From the NCBI GenBank assembly GCA_033239125.1, contig BSWB01000004.1, forward strand, positions 35,585,501-35,649,500: 64,000 bases of DNA, read 5' to 3'. A program made the position numbers and the translations under genes. Each line of letters begins with the position of its first letter. Positions within the stretch are counted from its first letter, which is position 1. This document shows positions 46,693 to 57,687 of the stretch, piece after piece. The notes beneath the pieces are model-generated. The model ran no database searches, was not told where the DNA came from, and saw only the letters and a program-made list of their open reading frames with translations. The DNA is from Fagopyrum homotropicum. Taxonomy: Eukaryota; Streptophyta; Magnoliopsida; Caryophyllales; Polygonaceae.

Positions 46693-49607
46693 TGTAATAT
46701 CCGTAAATTTTTCCCGGTAATTCCGAGTCAAATCGGATTTCGATTCGTTGACTGGTTCCCTTTCTATCTCGTATTTCATCCTTCTACAATTCTATCATTT
46801 TATGTAGAATTTAATTCACATAAAATGATAGAATTATACCAATCCCTAGTTCTTGTAATTAGTTCGTAACGACGACTTTTGACGAGACCATGACAAAACT
46901 GTGACCAGACCATGACAAAGCGGAGACGAGGCCATGACGAAGCCCGACAACCTTGTGAAAAGGCCCAGACAAGCTGTTGACAGCCCACACCCTACCTATT
47001 GCTGTTGAACTCCTCAAGACAGCCCAAAACCGCCAGCCCAGAAACCCGCAGCCACTGGCCCTTAGACTGATCTTGGCTTCCCACCTTGCTAGCCCAACCC
47101 AAATATAACCCTACCTTCCACTTCACGTGATCGAGCAAGCGAAGGATTTGACGCAGCTCTTCAATTCCGCTGGGAAAGAAGTTACAACAAGCAGATCACT
47201 TTCCTTTCCGGGCATGATCTGCTCCCCTCTTCACACCGTCATCAATCCGCCTCCCTACTCAGTACCTCAGAAAGGCAAGCGTCCATCCCTAGGGTTGCTG
47301 TTGTTCGCCAATGCCTCGCACTCCCAAAAACGCTGCTCACCAACTTCTGCACTCAGCCCTCTGCACTTGACGATCAGCCACTGCACGCCTCCAGCGGGAA
47401 CAAGACAGAAGCCGATCGATCGCTCAGCCTGCTGCAGACGGCGCCTCCGGTAAGATACTACGTTGCTGTCAACCTTCCTTCCTTGTGTATAAAGTTGTAA
47501 CCTTCCCTTCTTGCTCAGCGAGTGCGTACCCTTCTTCCACGCAGCCAGATCCGTCTTTCTCCCTCCCTTCTGTCCACGGGTTACAACCTTCTCCTGCTGG
47601 AGCAAAACAGCCAGCCGATCGAGCACTCCGGTGACAGCAAACAACAGGAGAAGCCCAGATCCGCTGAGGCGGAAATAACAAAAGACTGTCTTCGCCCTTC
47701 TTCCGCGTACACACGAGTTTGTCGGGTTTCGATTGGCGGGTAAGGACCCTACTTCCCTTCACCTCCGGACCCTCTGTATATATGTGCTAATTAGAATTTC
47801 GTTGGAATCTTAGAACAGCCCCAAACAGCCGCGAAAAAATGGCTTGAAGAGCTTAGGCGTTTTCTGAGTTTTCGGAAGTGACGAGCAGTCAACTTCGAGT
47901 CCAATTTTAGGTAAGCTAGACTCCTTCTTTTTGGCTGGTTTTCGGATATGTCATAGATGGTATTGTATAGTAAATCATAACAAAATTTTAGAGGAATCCA
48001 TGTTACAGTTTGAGAGTTATGGTGTTTCAAAGTTGACTCCTCCCACAGTTTTTATAATTGTGCTGAGTGTTGGGAAAACAACATGTGATGCTGTTTTGTG
48101 AGATAGTTTTGAATAGGCTTTTGATCTCTGCTGGACTTGAATTTTTGATATGATATAGTTGACATATTATAGTGGAACATATCAAAATTTGGGATAAATC
48201 TAGCGATTGGTTTAGGAGTTATGATTTTTCAAAGTTAAGACAGTGTGCTGTTTTGTTAAGTGGTTGCTGAATTTCCTAAGTGTGGAAAACTGCATGTCGA
48301 TACAGTTTTGTGATCCAGATTTGGGTAAGTTAGACTCCTCATTTAGTCCTGATTTTTGGATATGTTGTAGTTGGTACTATATAATATAACATACTGAAAT
48401 TTGAGAATATTCCGAGTTATAGTTAAGGAGTTATGATTCTCCAAAGTTGGTTCGTCATGCAGTTTTTAGGTTATGCTGATATATTCTAAGTATGAGAAAA
48501 ATTGTTTGTGATGCAGTTTTGCGAAATAGATTTGGAGGGGTTATTGACCTCTGTTGGTCGTGATTTTTGGATATGTTGTTGATGGATATATATAGAATCA
48601 TGTGGTAAAAGTTGTGAACGATCCGTTGGGTTAATCCAGATTTACGATGTTCCGAAGTTGGGTATAAGTATAGTTAAGTTTAGAAGAGTTGTGTTAGATT
48701 TTAAGTGTCAATCAATCTTATGCGTTTATGTTCTTGTGAGGATGTTGAGCCTAGAAGTCTAAGGACTTCTAGTTGACTAGAGCGTTGTTTGATTCGTGTG
48801 CCTTGTCTTGAACAGGCGTTGTGCGTTTCTCAAGGGGAACTTGAGAGTGTACTGATCAGTTGCTCTTGGAGACTGGTAAGTCCACGGACTTACTTAGCTG
48901 GTTTCTTGTATGAGTGTAATGTGTATGAGTGGTGTTTGTTAGTTATGATAAACAACGAAACCGGATTAGGCCGACTTTATTATATTATGTAATTGACCCA
49001 AGTGTATGATAACGGGTCGTGACATCATCTACCTAGCTCTTGCGAGAGTCTAGGAGGTTCCCTGCGATCAGCCCAGTCAGGTAGACGGTCAGATGCATTA
49101 GTACCATTCCTTGTTGGTAAACGGGAACAGGGGCGAGGTTTGGGAATCCCTCGTGTCACAAAATAAGTATCATTAGTAATGACATATCACCTAATTAAAG
49201 ATAATAAAAGGATTGATTGTTGCATGTTGATTGTGTATGCTGTGTGTTTGTGATTTTACCTTTATACTTATGCATAAAATGTTAGCTAACGGTTTTATAC
49301 CGCTTGTAGATGCCTTGCAGGTTAAGACAGTTGTAGAGAGATCCGGAGGAAATGGTCAGCCGGGTCCATATACTCTTTTAGTTGGGGACGGGGATGTCTG
49401 TTGTTCTTCATATGCGTCGTTTTAGTATCTTTTCTTGTAAGGCTGATACCTTTTCTCCATGTATTTTTGTTTAAAGTTTTCAAATGTTTTAAATACTTTT
49501 GTGTCTTGTTGTAAGATCCTAGTAAAATTGTTGTCAAACTAAGGTCGGGACCCATTGTGAGGTCCTAACCAGTAGCTCCCCGAGTTCTCAGAATTTGAGG
49601 TGTTACA
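46693..49607 (+). mobile_element. Solo LTR F3 (TGTAAT-type, 2.9 kb) inside the hAT transposase
   Basis: TGTAATATCC to GAGGTGTTACA, 2,915 bp, flanked by GCCCG (46688-46692) and ACCCG (49608-49612), a 5-bp target duplication with one change. No gene inside. The last 600 bp are homologous to F1 and to 12530-13067 (GTTAGCTAACGGTTTTATACC region). It lacks the palindrome clusters of the other LTRs but holds about four diverged tandem units of 180-220 bp. Confidence 0.9.
47905..48665 (+). repeat. Diverged tandem repeat of about 200 bp, roughly four units, in F3
   Basis: Recurring order of words: TAAG.TAGACTCCT, TTTTTGGATATGTTGTAG, GAGTTATG.T..TC.AAAGTT, GATGCAGTTTTG. Units start at about 47910, 48110, 48310 and 48530. 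No protein is encoded. Confidence 0.65.
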
Positions 49608-51081
49608 ACCCGTTTGATTGCATATGTTTTGGAAGAATATAGATTACTTTCACGAGTTTTTTCAATTGGTTTTGACAATGCCTCCGCTAACACGACTTCC
49701 ATTAGAGATTTAATCAACTATTGTAAGCCGATGATTGGAGGTAAATTTTTTCACATTAGGTGTGCCGCTAATATTTTAAACTTGTGTGTTCAAGAAGGTT
49801 TAACAAGATGGAACTCTACTTACAAAATGATTTCCGAATCATATGAATATCGAGATCTTTTAAGTGGTTTTGCCGCACAACATATTGACGGTGATTTTGT
49901 TTTCGGTGAATCTTGAATTTTAGCAAGAGATGTAATGGAGGTTTTTAAATATTTTTATGATGCTACTAATACTTTTAGTTATGTTTATACACCAACTTCA
50001 AACATATTTTGTTATGTAGCAATTAATATTGCATTTGCACTTCAACAAGGTCTTTTAATTGATAATATTTCACAAACTATTTATACAATGCGAAGTAAAT
50101 GGTTAGATTATTATACAACTATTCCCGATGTTTTTCTTGTTGTATTTGTGTTAGATCCTGACGTAAAAAATGGATGGCTTAAAATAATTTTGAGAAAGTT
50201 ATTATAAATTTTTAGATTTACAACAACATCCCGATTGTCATGTTTCTACCATAATTGCTAGAGTTAGAAAATTATTTGATGAATTATTGGTTCAATATCG
50301 TGTTTTCAATCAAGGTCAATCTTCTCAACCCCCTCCTCATCCTTCATCTTCAACTTCATCTAAATTTATCAATTGTTAGAGATTTGTTTGGCCCGAAAAG
50401 GGCAAAAACCACATCGAGTTCCCATTCAGAACTCGACGAATATCTAACCATTTTTTTTGAGTTTTCCAATGAAGAAGAATAAGAGGATTTCAACATATTA
50501 GAATGGTGGAGCCAACCGGAGAGAATGAGGTTTTCTACCCTCTCAAGGATCGCGGCACAAATTCTCGTCGTTCCCGCCTCAACGGTAGCTGTTGAGCAAA
50601 CCTTTAGCCGGAGTGGAAAGGTGCTCGATCTGACGTGATCAAACATGTTGCCCAAGACGTTGGAGGCACAAGTCCTACTAGCCGATTGGAGGAAAGCGGA
50701 AATGCGAACACAAAGAAACAACCTATCAGCGGAGGAAGGCGACGAAGATGAGGACGAACGACAACAAATATCATCGGATGTATCGGCGGGAGAGTCCGAA
50801 GACTAAGCTAATGGCCAATCGGGTATATAAACAAAAATAAGAGAACTACGTGGGCTTTGATTCCTCCTCCCCGAGAGGATACGTAGGCAACTAGGATTCC
50901 GGTTCAAGCCCAATTCTTCTCTTTTTTTTAAGTTGTGTTTCAAAAAAATGGCCAACCCACCGACCCACTAGGTCTGACCCGTGACCCGTCGGGTTGGCCG
51001 TTTACACGGATCCGGGTCCGGGTCACCCTTCCTGGACCCTTGACCCGGCGGGTCCGACCCGTGGACATGCTTATTCTTGTG

Positions 51082-51407
51082 TCACTAATTTTATTGGATT
51101 TGATATGTTTAGTTTAGGCAGTTTTAATGGAACAAAGATATTTCAAGCCCAAACCAATGATTTTATCTTTAGGAGATCACATATCCACGACGATAAAAAG
51201 AACAAACACACGGCATAATGCAACCCGTTTGCGTTGAAATTTTTCAAACTCAACGTAATCAAACTGCATTGAAGTTAAAGGTATGAAGCAAGATCAATGG
51301 TTATTGCCTAGTGGTTACTCATATGAAAATTGAAAAGTTTGAGATCCAAAGAATTCATTGCGACTTATCTCCTTTGTACAAAATAATAAATGTTACTTAA
51401 AGCAAAT
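51082..51407. other. Short AT-rich interval; nothing recognised
   Basis: Old unassigned sequence between the hAT element and LTR F2. No gene or repeat was identified. Confidence 0.5.
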
Positions 51408-52224
51408 TGTAACGCCTAAAATTTTAATTCCGGTTAGGGGTTAGTTTAGTGGTCTTCCCGCAGGCGCGACTCAGTCTTTCCGTAGGCACGATGTGCTGAG
51501 TAAAGGGATTTTATCCCGATTCCGTTCCGACCCATCGATTTCCCATTTTTCGCTTTTGACCCTTCATTCCTTATCCAAAGAAGATCTTGTTGGCTGTTGA
51601 CCCCTTGTTTCCTCCAAAAGGAAGAGCAGCCTTTCTCTTCCCCCTATCTTGACTTATTCACGTTAGTCTTTCCCTTCTCCCCTTTGTTTCCTCTCTTCTC
51701 CCACGTCTCTCTCTTGGTGCCTTGCTTGAGAGCTATCCAGCAAAGGAGAAGTGTTGTTGTTGTGTAGGTAATCTACCTCTCCCTTTCGTCTTCCTCTTGA
51801 TCTCTTTTCATTCTCTTATTCTCCTCCCTCCATTGTTGTGGATGGAGCTTTGGAAGAATGTTCTTGATGGTCTTCTTTGGTTGCATGTGTTCCTAGCAAG
51901 CTTAGGACGTGGAGGAGGGCTTGGATCTTGTGGATAAAGTTTTGAGAAGACCCAACTAGAGGAGGAAGTCATATAAGCTCAAGTGCACAATCAAAGGTTA
52001 TATCGAAGAAAACGTTGTTTCTGGAGTTCGACCGCAGGGGCGGCTTCACAGTGCCGCGGGGGCGGACCCAGCTCACCGCAGGGGCGGCGTCGGAGAACCG
52101 AGGGGGCGACGTCGGATAACCGCGGGGGCGGCGACACCAGCCAACCAGCCGCAAGGGGCGGTGAACAGTACCGCGGCAGCGGTGACCTTCAGCTCTACAG
52201 TCGCGCCTTCTGATTCCGCGGCTG
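51408..52224 (+). mobile_element. Start of TGTAAC-type LTR F2, interrupted by element C
   Basis: Begins TGTAACGCCTAAAATTTT. The other half must lie beyond element C, outside the window. It has a first small cluster of CCGCAGGCGCG- and CCGTAGGCACG-like words at 51468-51492 and a second cluster at 52030-52195 of CCGC-AGGG-GCGG palindromes, the same motif class as A1 and A2 although the LTR itself is unrelated to theirs. Confidence 0.72.
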
Positions 52225-53846
52225 TGTTCGCTCAAAAGGTGTGTGCGTCAAAGTCTTAAATTTATATCTAGAACTCAAAGCAAAGCGAACCCGCAGTGTA
52301 CGGATCAGCTATAGTAAGGTAAGAATTCCAGAGTCGAACTCAGGGATTTGGTGAGAATAATTCCGATTTCAATTATCTAGCGAAAAGTGTGAAAAGCTTT
52401 TGTGATCAAATAAGGGTGAAATGATTCCAAGGATTCAAGTATCCGATTTCGGTTTTCGATTCAAGACACTTCTATAGATATAGGACAAAGTTTATATTGC
52501 CAAGATTAAATGTTCAAAGGTAGGATTCGTACGGTGAAGTTCCGAAACCTATATGACTAATCTAAAGGTTCTCTCTATAAGGGTTGTTGAGGCTACAATA
52601 TAGAAAGATCTAAAGACAAGAATTATGTTCAAACTAACTATCTAAAACTCCAGGATATGACTCTCCAAAGTAAAGATTAGAAAGCACACTTAGAATCTTA
52701 ATAAAGGATGTTGAGTCTCTTTATTACCTTAATCTTGAAATCTTAATCTATTAAATGTAGAATTAGGTTTGAAGTGTCTTCATACATTCAATTAGAGGGT
52801 AAAAAGGTTAATCAAGGTTGGGATTTAGGCAAGGATTAGTTTTGGTTAAAGATTGATTCAATTAAGGTTCGTCAGAGGAATATATCGGGCTGTTCATAAG
52901 AAAATCGGCCGATTTACTCAAGAACAGTCCGATTTTCCTGTTGTCGCAAAACTAAAATCTAAACTCTCAGGGTCCTAATGATTGAATGAGTTCAGTCTAT
53001 CATCATCTAAGCCTTAATCATCAACTATTCTCCCCAGAATCACAAAGGTTTTAGCCAACCATTTTCAAAATCGAATCAAATTAATTATTGAGAGAAATAT
53101 CACAAAGAAACCGAATCTTGAATAAAAATTCCAAAAACCTTCAAATCTGTAAACGATTGTCAAAACAAATCAATGTATCTCTTAAGCAACTCAAATTCGT
53201 GCTCAAAAACAGCAAGTACTTCAATGAACAAAGAAATCTCACAACTAGAATCAAGATTAACTTCCCGGCAAAGAATACTTCAATCTTCCTCCAAGAATCT
53301 TCGAATTCTCTCAAACGTGTAAAGATTTCCCGCTGCGGCCTCCTCGTTTTCGTTCGTAGGGTTCTCTTCTATAGTTTCTTGCAAATGGGCTGTTTGGCAA
53401 AACTCTCTTCTAGCCCAAAAGAATTGGGCTTTGTGTCGTCTTTCCATTTAGCCGAAAAACAGAATAAATCGACCCAGGCGATTTATGCACAAAATCGTTC
53501 GAATTCTTGAGGGGAAAATCGTCCGATTTATGTACATATTGGCACGATTTTCTTCAACAGAAAGTGCTCTACTCTTGGCTCGTTTTCTATGCTTTTCCTT
53601 TGCAATTCTTCAACTCTTTATGACCCCTTTCTGGTTCCTTTAGCTTCCTTAACATCCTTAGATACTCCTTGCTTTGCTTTTGCTTCCAATTTACCTATAA
53701 TTCATCAAAAACTCGTGTAGACCTCTATTTCCGACAATTAATTGAATAGAACATAAAAGGTACACAAAACCTCTCTAAATGCAAGGTAAATTGAGACAAT
53801 CTTCTGTAATATGCATGAATATGATGATACATAATTCATGTCATCA
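52225..53846 (-). mobile_element. 3' LTR of C
   Basis: Plus-strand ends TGTTCGCTCAAAAGG and CATGTCATCA, 1,622 bp. The U3-position cluster is at 53465-53540 (AAATCGTCCGATTT-like). The second-site module at 52882-52935 has a perfect 14-bp palindrome AAATCGGCCGATTT at 52902-52915. Confidence 0.93.
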
Positions 53847-55156
53847 AAATACCCCATACTTGCATCTTGCTTGTCCGTAAGCAAGACTCAAATTTAGAAT
53901 ATAAGATGTCATGGATTATATATGTATGAAAACTCAAAAACTCTTCTTTTGGTAGTGCTTCTTCTTATTGGATCACCCTCAAAGTGATATTTTAAGGCAT
54001 AAAAAGGCTAGGCATGTATCAATGATGACTATAAGATGAATCAACTTCCTTTTCTTTCTTGAAAACACAAATAAAGGACATGATAGAGGTGTAGAGGTAA
54101 TCAAAGTCAAACAAATCTAAGCCATTAAGTCTTAAACACATGCATAAAAGTCTCAAGATCTTCTAATCAAAGAAAAGGTTCAAGAAACGTATTAAGGGAA
54201 GGAATTCTTTTTGGCAATTGTGGTGCTAATCCGGGAAAGAGGAACACATAATACCTTCAAGATTTTTTCTTCACCGCACATGCTTTGCATGTAGAAAGTT
54301 TTGCTTTCATTATACTTTACTTTTTGAGAGTATGGACAGCGGTGCACAAAAACCGAAGCCTAGGAGATTGGCGTTTCTCAATTTCGAGATGCCTCAAACC
54401 CTTGATGCACATACCATATCCCGTTAGGACTTGTCGTTCAATCGGACTTTGGCAAGACACAAACACCCGGCTATGTGAATGGTGCCGAGTTAATCATCCT
54501 CATGTTCAACGTCCCCAAACTTATAAAATTCTGCACTTTCTTTCAATACATTTTTCCTTGGCCCTCCCACATCAAACATGCCTTTTTCTATCACTTATCC
54601 TAATTCCCGGATGGTAAAAGGAGGGTTACATATTTCATTGAGGGGCTAGCATGATCAAGATATGAGAAAAGAAAAGAAGTGAATTGCCTTAGTCATCCTT
54701 ATTTGATGTAAAAGAACTTGCAATATAGCTTCGACTATTATTTCATTCTCTTATCAAAACAACTAAATCATATAACTTATTCATGCTTTCAAGTAACAAA
54801 AGCAAACTCATTCATGCTATAATTAACATCTCAACACAACTAAGCATCTTTTTGCCTATCCATATACACAATTCTCATCATAGAGGTCATTTCCATCATA
54901 AGAAGCACAAAAAAATTTTGAAAATTCATAGGATTTGAAAAAGATCATGCAAATGCAAGTGTCATAATGGAAAGCAAGTAGTGCAAGAGTTATTACAAGC
55001 CAAGTCATCAAGAGTAGTGCAAATGTCATAAAGTGCTAAGATGAACATAAGGTATTGTAAGTACCCCCACCCCATACTTGACATCCACATTGTCCCCAAT
55101 GTGAAAATCAAGCATAAGAAGGAGAAAAATACTTACAATGTAAAAGAAGTGGAAGC
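53847..55156 (-). promoter_or_regulatory. C 3' non-coding region: PPT, hairpin, conserved block, second PPT-like tract
   Basis: Sense (minus) strand. AAGTATGGGGTGGGG at 55065-55079 just after ORF2. The block at 54304-54503 matches B 10141-10330, identical over 88 nt at 54331-54418. The inverted repeat CTTGCTTACGGACAAGCAAG is at 53866-53885. The polypurine tract AAGTATGGGGTATTT is at 53847-53861. A 31-codon frame starts at ATG 54410-54412. The 110-codon frame on the plus strand at 54285-54617 has no counterpart in B and is rejected. Confidence 0.78.
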
Positions 55157-56731
55157 TCAATCCTCTGTCGGCGGTGGAGGTGGTGGATAGGGATACATCG
55201 GTGCGCTAGGATCGTAGAAGTGGCCGAACTGGTGGAAGTATAAGTCTCTCATCTGTCCATCATAGGATGAATGCCTAGCGTCCGTCTCCTCTCTGTAGTT
55301 CCTGAACTGAGTGGTCAGGGTCTCGTAGTCGGTGTGGAGAGCATGATAATCGGTGCTGAGGCTCTGGAAACTAGAGACTAGCTCCCTAAAGTGACGGGGA
55401 GGGCGGCGTCCTCGTCCATGTCCTGGAGCTCGTGCAAATGAGCGGCGAGGTGGCTGCATGTCATCCTCCGTCTCTTCATTGCCTCTACTAGTCCGGCTAG
55501 GTCCTGCACCATGAGTGTCGGTGTCCATGGCATCCGTAGCATGTCCGCTATGAGTGTCACTCTCGAACTCGAGCATGGTCCCCTGTCCTACATCCTCATC
55601 CTCCTCCTCGGAGTCACCTGCATCATCATCATAATAAGTAGGAGGAGAGAACTCCTCAAGCATCGACTCGAACGTCTCCTTCCAGTTTCTCTTGTTCCGA
55701 ATAGTGTATTCGGACTTCCATATAATCTCGGATGGCTTCTTCTTCGGATCCTTGTGCCATGGCATGGGCACATGAAGTGTTCCTCTCCCTCGAGGAATCA
55801 AGACTTGTCGAACAACCAACCGCTGGGAGCCTAATGGAAGGGCACTCTCAGCTAGAGTGCATCCGGAGAAGTCCAATCCCATTGTCTTAGCCACATGAGT
55901 GACAAGACCTCTTGCACAAATATCGCCCTTAGCTTTGTTGGCTATCTTTCCTAGATAGTCGGCAAGCATGGTGGCAATGTCGGGGATGGTGGTGGATGTC
56001 ATGCAGTAGAGAATGAAAAGCTCGTCAGCCTTGAGCTTCTGTGGAGTCTCTGTCCGTGCAAATAAGCTCTCGCTGAGAATCCGATGTACTACCTTGAAGG
56101 AGAGGTTGTACATGCTAGTCTCCTTGGAATTTCCGGGCCTCCATTTGTCTCCTCCGTATTCACCCACTGAAATAGCCTCCCAAAAGTCACTAGCACGAAC
56201 ACCTCTAGCAAAAGTGCCTGCATCTGAATAAGAGAAGCCAAACAAGTCTCCAAAAGTGTCAATGGACATAGTGTGGTCTTGGCTCATGAGGCGGAAGGTG
56301 ACTATCCTTTACCTAGGGTCATGTTCGAATGTGCTAAGGAACTCTAGGGTGATCTCGGTATAAGCATCCTCCCTAATCATAGCAAACTGGCTCAGCCCAG
56401 CCCTGTCAAGCATCATATCAACATCCTCTCGAACAAACAATGAATCTAAGTCATCTAGCACTATGTAGCGAGGAGGGGTGAATGGGCGATCTATGATGCG
56501 TTCATAACGTTTCTTGTGCTTGGATAGGGGAGGGGGAAGCTTAGGGATGTGTTGAGGTGGTGGTGGAGGTGGGGGAGGGGCTTTGGAAGAAGATCCCTTC
56601 TTCTTCCCCGTGTTTCTAGTTATCCTCTTAACAATATCCATTCTGAGTAAAAAAATCGGCCTGTTCTTGGTAAAAATCGTCCGATTTTTCTGGGCTAGGT
56701 CGATTTTTCTGTCGATTTCAACGATTCTCAC
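55157..56731 (-). pseudogene. Athila-type ORF2 of C, one nonsense codon
   Basis: The start is probably ATG at about 56641 (MDIVKRITRNTGKKKGSSS); the frame is open further upstream but those codons are palindrome-derived. One frame to the stop at 55157, broken only by TAA at 56309-56311. Content: basic, Pro-rich N-terminus; RYIVLDDLDSLFVREDVDMM; RMSQDHTMSIDTFGDLFGFS; FARTETPQKLKADELFILYC; CARGLVTHVAKTMGLDFSGC; acidic stretch (DDDAGDSEEEDEDVG); coiled region; proline-rich end (YPYPPPPPPTED). No signal peptide or membrane span is evident, so nothing supports an envelope role. Function unknown. About 500 residues if read through. Confidence 0.85.
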
Positions 56732-57687
56732 AATTCTGTAAAGTTTTGTTCAATCTATCACCACACACAGTCTCCTACAATGATTCCTAAGCAGATTCCT
56801 CAATCAATTCCAACAAACAAACACTTCCTAAGCAGACTTCAATTTCGAATTAGAAACTTAGGTTTTGGAAAGAAAAACCTGAATTCCTTATGGAGGAGTT
56901 GATTGCCGTGCTTGTTGTTGCGAGATCCTTGTTCCTTGTTGAAAATGCTTCAGTTTGGAGCCAAGAATCACTCAAAATGATTAAGGAATGAGGATTGTAG
57001 GGTAAGGGCGATTTTCAGCGTTCTTGAGAAGGGGAAATCGAGAGTGGTAGGTTGTGGAATGAGGAAGATCGAGTGGTTGAGTCTTTATATAGGGTCGAGA
57101 AAATGTGAAGAAAATCGGCCGATTTTTAAGGTTGATTTAATCGTCGGGGCGATTTTTCTCTGAATCCAAAAAAAATCGGACGATTTATTTTGGTAGGTCG
57201 ATCTCCAGGTTGATTTATCTTCCTGTTGTCAAAAATCGCCTTGCTCTGCTTCTGAATCGACCGATTTACTTCAGGTAACTCGATTTTTCTCTGAACACAT
57301 GCAAAATCGGACGATTTATTTTGATAGGTCGATCTCCAGGTCGATTTATCTTCCTGTTGTCAAAAATCGCCTTGCTCTGCTTCTGAATCGTCCGATTTAC
57401 TTGGTGTAGTTCGATTTCCTTCCTTATTCTTCATGGATATTGAAGATTAAACTGATTTATGTTCCCTTTCTCCATGGATCTCTCAATATGGACCTAATTT
57501 CCTGCGATTAACGACACGACAAACCAAGAGTACATCGAGGAACAAACGAAAAGCAAAAACAAAGACATAAAACAACTAATCTACCCTAACTAAGTGATGA
57601 AAAGAAGGAAAGAAAATACTATCATGGGTTGCCTCCCAAGAAGCGCTTGATTTATCGTCTTTAGCTGGACGGTGTAAGGTTTTGCGT
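56732..57687 (-). repeat. C pre-ORF2 leader: AAATCGG-type palindrome clusters and conserved box
   Basis: Non-coding. The GGGAGGCAACC box is at 57628-57645 (18 nt identical to B), 43 nt after the pol stop. Palindromes at 57107-57410 include a perfect AAAATCGGCCGATTTT (57111-57126), and AAATCGGACGATTT and AATCGTCCGATTT forms within two direct copies of a roughly 125-bp unit (about 57170-57290 and 57300-57415). The cluster continues into the start of ORF2 (56650-56725). Confidence 0.85.

Larger units (their letters stand above)
45839..50805 (+). pseudogene. hAT (Ac-like) transposase, BED-type, disrupted
   Basis: Cut-and-paste transposase. The ATG at 45839 starts a Ser/Gly-rich N-terminus. A BED zinc finger follows (YVKCIFCSSQYKHKKG ... 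YKRHIRNKHPEK; C-x2-C and H-x4-H), then the start of the catalytic region (SDIWTDGFQKNSYMGITCHF). F3 splits it at 46692/49613, after NIAR; the frame resumes exactly (LIAYVLEEY, FDNASANTTSIRDL). Later parts have an internal deletion around 49800 (CVQEGLTRWNSTYKM joined), a stop at 49914-49916, and a frameshift near 50200. The C-terminal dimerisation region is recognisable at 50500-50700 (RFSTLSRIAAQILVVPASTV) with a stop at about 50636. Inactive. Confidence 0.88.
45410..51073 (+). mobile_element. hAT transposon, broken, carrying solo LTR F3
   Basis: Terminal inverted repeats TAGACACGTCCACGGGTC (left) and TAAGCATGTCCACGGGTC (right, complement). A perfect 8-bp target duplication TTCTTGTG lies at 45402-45409 and 51074-51081. 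Subterminal CGGGTCACGGGT-type words (45425-45480 and 50970-51060) are probable transposase sites. Without the 2.9-kb LTR insert the element is about 2.7 kb. Confidence 0.94.

Noticed and set aside
50356..50721. Minus-strand ORF across the hAT C-terminus
   Set aside because: Shadow of the transposase dimerisation region read on the other strand.
54285..54617. 110-codon plus-strand ORF antisense to element C
   Set aside because: It includes the conserved block, but the same strand in B is not open, so it is not a conserved gene.
55157..56731. ORF2 as an envelope gene
   Set aside because: No signal peptide, membrane span or glycoprotein-like cysteines are visible in C ORF2; the name env-like is historical.
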